DNA of 64,000 nucleotides from Porodaedalea pini (lineage: Eukaryota > Basidiomycota > Agaricomycetes > Hymenochaetales > Hymenochaetaceae): NCBI GenBank assembly GCA_002794775.1, contig NBAY01000029.1:372001-436000 (forward strand), written 5' to 3'. Positions 58,199-64,000 of this stretch are shown in pieces. The position numbers and the translations under genes are program-made. How positions within the stretch are numbered: position 1 is the first letter of the stretch; the number at the start of each line of letters is the position of its first letter. The notes under the pieces are model-generated. The model did not search any database, was not told the DNA's origin, and was given only the letters and a program-made list of their open reading frames with translations.

Positions 58199-60768
58199 AT
58201 GCTGCGTCCTTCCCGACTCATGTCCCTTGTCCCCCGCAAAGATCCATCTCCAAACCGCGTCTTCTCTGTGACCAACATGAGGTTTCTTCATGCACTGGAT
58301 GCCGAGGCGTTCAGCTCGACTACCAACGACGACGATGCGTTCGGCTCAGAGTGGCCGTCGAGGCAGTCGACGGCGACGGTAAATACGTCTTCCGTGGATG
58401 ATACCTCACAGAGCTCACAGTACATCCTTCTTCTTCTCATTGAAGAGCACGATTGATGCAACCTTTCCCAGGTCCTCAACCTCTGCGACGATTGAAGCAA
58501 CTGGAACACTGAGACAATGGCCGCCAGTGAGATCAAGGGCAAAGTCTAAGATGATGGATGCTGAAAGTTCAACCAGACCAAAGTCGTGTGTCACTAAAGT
58601 TCTCTTGCTTTATGATATAACTTAGATGTAACCCTCAGGGCTCTCAAAAGTAGCATCGACCAGCCCTCATCCATTTTTTCCTCTTCAATAGTTATCCCAA
58701 TACCAAAGCCGGTCTTGAAGCGCCCAAAGGAAAATGGCTTCGTTCAGTCCGTTTCACAAATCATACTTGAACCCGCTATTATGCACCCACTGCCTTTGTA
58801 CTCATACAAGGATTACAATCCTTCGCCGGTGCGTGTGTACGTCCGACACGAGGAGGAGGCGAATGACCTCGTCGAAGCACTCTCTGGGTATGCCCCTTCA
58901 TTTTGATTCATATTCATTTACTCCGGAGCCGATGACGGCAAATAGTGCAGTGGGATTTGACATCGAGTGGAAGGTTCTTTTCCGCAGGGGAACAATTATG
59001 CGACCCGCGGCGACTGTGCAACTCAGCAACCGGAGAATGATTCTCATTATTCAGGTCAGCGCTATGACAGGTGAGTTTCTCTCTGATCTCACATCATTAC
59101 GCACTAAATTTCTTGCGCAGCATTTCCTGTAAAGCTCAAGGTGATTGCAGATATAAAACAACACGGTGCTCCTCTTATTCCGCTGGCAGGAATTCCTCGA
59201 GAACCCAAAGATTGCGAAAGTCGGAGTGAACATCCTAAGTCCGTATATTCCGGTCACCATTCAGCGTGCCGCCTCTAATCATTTCTGCGCAGACGATGGC
59301 AACAAGCTCGCCAGGGACTACGGTGTGCGCTCGCAAGGGCTCATCGAGCTGGGCGGGCTTGCGCGGCAAGCTGATACACATTACGTCGAACGTTATTTCC
59401 GCGCCTCTGCGCCTCCTCAGAATGCGACGCTTCCAACTGGCCCCTCGTCAAAAATGCGCAAGCCGGGAACGATCATCAGTCTCGCTGTCGTCACGGCCAT
59501 GTACACCGGGCATGCTCTCTCCAAGGGCGCAGTGCGCACCAGCGATTGGGAGGCGCAGCCTCTGAATGAGGTACAGTTAGAATGTACGTCCTCGTTTCAC
59601 CTTCACCTCCAAACGCAACTCACGTCGACGCGTACGGTAGACGCGGCAAACGACGCACACAGCGCGCTGATGGTGCATGACCGCTTGGTAGCTCTTGCAA
59701 AGGCAGAGAATGTGCGACTCGAACCGGCGAAGTATACGATAAGTGTTAAAACTCAATATGGCGTAGTTTCTGACGGTACGTCAGCGCTGCCGCCGCTAGC
59801 ACCACCATTCCCAGCCCCGGTATTGGATACAGCTGCATCTTCGTCTTCCTCCGCATCTGCTTCGACGTCCGCGTCAGGATACGATGCCGACTCTTCTTCG
59901 TCTGCGTCTCGATCCACGACCCCCGCCGTCATCAGGCTCGCTGATCCATCCACTACCCGAACCAAATTAAAACCAGTCTTTTCGTTGACGTATGCGCCTG
60001 TGAACGATAGCGACATTCGAGCCCCGTCGAAGCGGAGTCAAGTTCCGAAACGTCAGTTGACGTTCGCGGGCGTGAGTGACAGTGACGTGGAGGTGCTCGA
60101 GATACGTGATCACCGCACGGGCAACCGGCCCATACTGCAACCGAAAAAATCTCTTGCGATTGCAAGCGCCTCTCTACCGACCGAGTCAACTGCCAAATCG
60201 CTTCCTAAAGCCAGGCCTAGATTCAAGCCGAGTTACGACGCGATCGTCATGCCCCGTTCAGATCCACCGCCGGTGTCGACAACGTCAAGACCGCCGATAC
60301 TGATGAGTCAGATGCAGACCAGGTATCCTCCCCCGGCCCCGCACCCTCCTCCACGACCGACCATCCAGTGCTCCCAGCATATCCGTGCATACAACCTATG
60401 GCACGTTCGGCAGCTACCTCTTCCCGAGATCTGCAGCGCGCTGCGCTCGCGTGACAATCCACTCAAGAATAGCACAGTAATGTGTGTTCCCTTCGCAATG
60501 CTCAATGTCCTGCTCTACTCACTCCTGACCCCCACTTCCGTGGTATAGAAGCTATGTCATCAGCGCACTGCGCACAGACCCGAACCTGCACTTTTCTCGC
60601 GAGCGCCTGCGAGCGCTTCTCGATTCCAACCGGAATTCATGGCTATACCACGGGGAGTGGTTCAATACCCTTGATGCACGAAGGCATGTGAATATGGATG
60701 CCGAAGCGGCAACTAGCATTGGGACTGAGACTGGGACTGGGAGTAGGGATGACAAAGGACAAGTGTAA
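58199..60768 (+). CDS. WRN-type 3'-5' exonuclease (DEDD superfamily)
   Basis: Likely ATG at 58199. Domains: a low-complexity N-terminus; a conserved lead-in LYSYKDYNPSPVRVYVRHEE (58797-58856); Exo I FDIEW (58953-58970); RPAATVQLS; VGVNIL spliced to NDGNKLARDYG (Exo II, Asp at about 59293); Exo III with AANDAHSALMVHDRL at about 59645-59690. A Ser/Pro-rich linker follows, then a C-terminal helical domain (LWHVRQLPLPEICSALRSRD). A 67-bp intron (60482-60548) restores STV-I-SYVISALR, and the stop is TAA 60766-60768. The family degrades DNA from 3' ends in repair. In Exo III the usual catalytic Tyr of YxxxD is Asp (DAAND), so activity is uncertain. I could not fix all introns between 58420 and 59200. 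Confidence 0.78.
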
Positions 60769-61189
60769 ATTTATATATCGGAAAATTTGGTCTCCCTTAT
60801 TGCATATTATCCCTAAACGGACTACTCACAATGAATTACACCTTATATGCCAACCGTACATTTTAAAGCGGAGGAGCGTAGTCATCCGATGGACTGGGCC
60901 AATGATGACCGCGATGCGAGCACTTCCGCATCCTTCCAGATTCAGGATATGTTCAACTCCGAAAGGCAAAATATAATTATAATTCTCTGCGGAATGGTCT
61001 ACAATTTCGGCTTTGCGACATTCTTCCCATCCGCCTGCGGACGCAGGCTTCCTACTGTCAAGCGTACCCTAAGATCATCCAGGATTTCTTCACTCCCTCC
61101 TCAACGACCCAGACGCGCGTATCGCGACTTATCTGTTCAACAACGGTTCCGACGCCGTTGCGTGTTATTCCTGAGCCTCGAAATATCTG

Positions 61190-61215
61190 TTGAGCTACTC
61201 GTTCGAGTAGCTCAA
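61190..61215. repeat. 26-bp perfect hairpin
   Basis: Arms TTGAGCTACTCG (61190-61201) and CGAGTAGCTCAA (61204-61215) around TT. It lies just past the truncated acyl-CoA dehydrogenase end and is not followed by a T run. Confidence 0.6.
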
Positions 61216-61281
61216 GAGTCTATTATTAATCCAATGGTTTTAGTAGAGACGAGTCTGGCATCGCTCTACGAAATTGCTTAC

Positions 61282-62077
61282 CTTTCCTGCTTGTACCTTC
61301 AGCAGAGCGATCCGGCATGCAATATATGGCTCTGCAAATGCCGCTGAATAGTCCTTCATGTTCAATCCCGCCCTCCGCGAGGTAGCTTGCTCGATTCCCC
61401 GCACAAGGGACTCATACCAAGCATGGGTAGACTCCAGAGCACGAATCATACCCGCAATTTTAGCTCGGATAGTCTGCGCAAATGTAGCCATAAACTGTCA
61501 GTTCATCGTTAAGGACCCAGACACACTTGGTTCTCAATGAGTGCTTTTCCGAATGTCTGTCGCCTTAGAGCGTGCGATAATGCTTCAGAAAGGCACGTCC
61601 GCGAGAGCACAAGCGCAGTGCTCGAAAGGACGAGACGCTCGGGATTGAAGTTTTTCATTACCATCGCGAAACCCTTGCCCTCTTCTCCTATTAACACGGA
61701 CATCTCGGAGCACAATGAGAGCCGTCCCAGATGCCTTCAAACCGCTAACTAGTACCCAGCGGATAGTAACGCCTAAAGGTCGTGAAGCGGAAGGCGTCTT
61801 GAGAGGGATTATGAGTAATGAAAGGCCAGATGCGTCTTTCGAAGGTGATGTGCGGACAAGGGTAGTGCAAATCTGCAAATAGACCGTTCGTTATCCATTT
61901 TTTACGCCCGTTGACGAGCAAAAAAGAAGGGTCCGAAGGGTCTGCAAAAGCAGTGGTAGAGATATTTACAACGTCCGAACCAGCTGTGAAATATTACGTT
62001 GAGTTGAATAATGTAGGGCGACAATGCGATATGCATACCGCCAGGTTCTGTAATGGCTAGACAGAAAGAAATTCTGC
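61282..62077 (-). pseudogene. Acyl-CoA dehydrogenase, truncated at both ends
   Basis: Minus-strand exons read in family order. FCLAITEPG is spliced over a short intron (ends ATTTCACAG) to AGSDVVNI. NGRKKWITNG follows. Then come GLSLLIIPL, VSGLKASGT, IGEEGKGFAMVMKNFNPERL and ALRRQTFGKALIENQ, ending at IALLKVQAGK before a GTAAGC donor at 61276-61281. This covers the flavin/substrate-binding middle and C-terminal helices of a mitochondrial or peroxisomal fatty-acid oxidation enzyme. The last exon, expected to contain the GGxGY-type end, is absent. The right side stops at a hAT-like element (target duplication 62078-62085). Small frame breaks occur near 61700. Confidence 0.72.
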
Positions 62078-62085
62078 CTTTATAT

Positions 62086-63539
62086 TATAGTTGCCGTTGT
62101 CCGGTCCAGGGTCCAGCTCTCCTGCCATTTTTCTGGACCGAGCTGGACCCTGGACCGGACCTGGACCGGAAGAAATATTTGTGGGAGTTAGTTTGACATC
62201 ATTACTGGCCTCAAGTTGGTTGACAAAGAAGTAGAACAGCTCTAGTGAGACTGGAAGATGTGCTTGAGCTTTGCATAGCACTGTGACATGACTACTTGCC
62301 TATGCAGGGGGTCTTCCATACTGTGTGAACAGGTTTTCTCAGGACTCAGGAGCAGGTCTGGTGGATACCAAGTGTCATATGACTCATATCCACCTTCTTT
62401 CTGAAACTTTTGAGTACAGAGATACTATAGATGTACTACAAAGGCCTTTTCAAATGCATGTCTTTGTCTCAAGCATAAATAGAATTACAGCCATTTTCAT
62501 AAGTCCTGCGACACGTGCATGTCACGTGAAGTGAGCCGCATCAGAGCCAAAATGTCGAAAAATTAGAATGAATGCCTATTTTCTCTGTAAATTCTGCACA
62601 GTACCTGCTCATTAAGTACTCAAAAAAAAGGCATGGTTCTCAGGAGAAGAAATATGTAAAATAGGGAGCAATAAATTGACTGTGTAGGTGGGTAGAGATC
62701 AAACAAGTGCAGTTGGTCTGTTCTCTCACCCATTTCCACTGAGATTCAAAAATTATGGCTCCCCTACATCTATCTATAAAATTCTTTCCTGTGACTGTAA
62801 ATTAAGTATATGACTATACCAACATCTCCTGCAAGTTTGAAGCCAATCCATTCAGTATTCATGGTGCAGCAGCAAGATTTGTGTTCCACTTCAAGCTCTT
62901 TCCACCTCCTTTTCTCACAACAGGTCTTGCAGAGTAGAACACAAATCTTGCTGCTGGACCATGAATACTGAATGGATTGGCTTCAAACTTGCAGGAGATG
63001 TTGGTATAGTCATATACTTAATTTACAGTCACAGGAAAGAATTTTATAGATAGATGTAGGGGAGCCATAATTTTTGAATCTCAGTGGAAATGGGTGAGAG
63101 AACAGACCAACTGCACTTGTTTGATCTCCACCCACCTACACAGTCAATTTATTGCTCCCTATTTTACATATTTCTTCTCCTGAGAACCATGCCTTTTTTT
63201 TGAGTACTTAATGAGCGGGTACTGTGCAGAATTTACAGAGAAAATAGGCATTCATTCTAATTTTTCGACATTTTGGCTCTGATGCGGCTCACTTCACGTG
63301 ACATGCACGTGTCGCAGGACTTATGAAAATGGCTGTAATTCAACTTTTTCTTCTCAATTTACCAGCGGTCCAGGTCCGGTCCCGGTCCGGACCTGGACTG
63401 GACCCGAGGTCCGGTCCAAAAGCGGTCCAGTTGGGGTCCGGTTCAGGTCCGAGCTGAGCAGGAAAATCCAAAATGGTCCGGGTTACGGTCCACCAACATT
63501 TTGCCTGGACTGGACCTGGACCGGACCGCGGCAACTTTA
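62086..63539. mobile_element. hAT-like non-autonomous element with nested MITE
   Basis: An 8-bp direct repeat CTTTATAT flanks it (62078-62085 and 63540-63547). Imperfect 25-bp TIRs begin TATAGTTGCCG and, from the other end, TAAAGTTGCCG, both followed by GTCCGGTCCAGG. Sub-terminal regions are packed with GGTCC/GGACC repeats (62098-62170 and 63365-63530), as is common for hAT elements. Without the nested 848-bp MITE it is about 604 bp and has no transposase. Confidence 0.8.
62488..63335. mobile_element. Palindromic MITE, 848 bp (copy 2), nested in the hAT-like element
   Basis: Same length, ends (CAGCCATTTTCATAAGTCC) and TA flanks (62486-62487, 63336-63337) as the copy at 44176-45023. The centre is inverted relative to copy 1, so the two were inserted in opposite orientations. 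Differences from copy 1 include CG to CA changes (GCCGCGTCAG versus GCCGCATCAG). Confidence 0.92.
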
Positions 63540-63547
63540 CTTTATAT

Positions 63548-64000
63548 ACACTTCAGGTACCCCCTTTACCCAGACCTCTTAGGTGTAACTTAGTCCAATT
63601 GAGTTACACCTAAAGGTGCCTGTCCTGATATGTATATATATAGTCTGGGATGTCCCAGGGCAGGGGATATTCCTGTAAGTTAATACCTATCAGTGCAGTT
63701 ACCATAGGGCTGTCCCTCTGTTGTCACTGGGTGCCAGGGGGACTTTTCACTGGGATTTCCCCAGATAATTTCAACCTAGTTTTATATTAAAAATTTGATA
63801 TTTTAGGGCTTAAATTAGCAATTCCATGTTAGTTTTGAACAGTTGTGATGCATTTAATGCTTGGCCTTGTGCATGGCCACTTTATACATACTAGGCAGTT
63901 GCTACTCTGTGAATATTATCATAGATTCAGCTTCACTGGATGTTTGTATGACAACAGATATGATATGGCTACACATCCTCTAGCTTTGAATATAAGGAAA
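63548..64000. other. No gene recognised at right edge
   Basis: Contains an inverted pair TTAGGTGTAACT / AGTTACACCTAA (63579-63590 and 63602-63613) and AT-rich sequence. The missing 5' part of the acyl-CoA dehydrogenase was not found here. Confidence 0.4.

Noticed and set aside
63579..63613. Hairpin at the right edge as a terminator of a gene
   Set aside because: No gene ends there; it is more likely part of another repeat continuing past the window.

Overview
The window looks like nuclear DNA of a basidiomycete fungus, most likely an agaricomycete. The evidence is many short spliceosomal introns (about 50-70 bp), a borosin-type autocatalytic methyltransferase precursor, a basidiomycete-type seven-helix membrane protein, a Pho80/Pcl-type cyclin, HMG-box gene copies, and several families of Ty3/Gypsy retrotransposons and TA-flanked MITEs. 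More than half of the window is transposon-derived.

Layout. 1-13.6 kb: remains of at least two Gypsy elements. One runs leftwards (gag and protease, leaving the window at base 1). One runs rightwards (protease, RT, RNase H and integrase at 3.4-8.2 kb). Downstream of its integrase lie an intact antisense three-exon gene with a Zn2Cys6-like cysteine pattern, two plus-strand ORFs and a 539-bp LTR. 14-18 kb: a broken UstYa-like (DUF3328) oxidase gene, a 1.08-kb palindromic MITE, and a 5'-interrupted membrane-protein gene. 18.0-28.9 kb: a DDE transposon with 27-bp terminal inverted repeats (TIRs) beside TA, split by a 6.25-kb Gypsy chromovirus (21.2-27.4 kb). 29-35 kb: gene debris, including a GNAT acetyltransferase and an HMG-box pseudogene. 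36.0-42.7 kb: the most interesting part, a complete secreted sedolisin (S53) protease followed by a complete three-exon borosin precursor with N-methyltransferase domain and hydrophobic C-terminal core, both on the minus strand. 43.5-45.6 kb: three TA-flanked MITEs in a row. 46.1-52.4 kb: a nearly intact Gypsy chromovirus of the same family as the 21-27 kb one. 52.4-64 kb: HMG-box fragment, Pcl-type cyclin, WRN-type 3'-5' exonuclease, truncated acyl-CoA dehydrogenase, and a hAT-like element carrying a nested palindromic MITE.

How it works together. The borosin gene should encode one polypeptide that N-methylates its own C-terminus, which a protease would then release. The sedolisin 2.3 kb downstream is a candidate neighbour for processing, but this is only inferred from position. 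No prolyl oligopeptidase of the OphP kind is in the window. Most transposon ORFs are interrupted by TGA codons at places where arginine (CGA) is expected, and two related Gypsy copies show this directly. This points to CpG-targeted C-to-T decay, by methylation or a RIP-like process, while the borosin, sedolisin and Zn2Cys6-like genes remain open.
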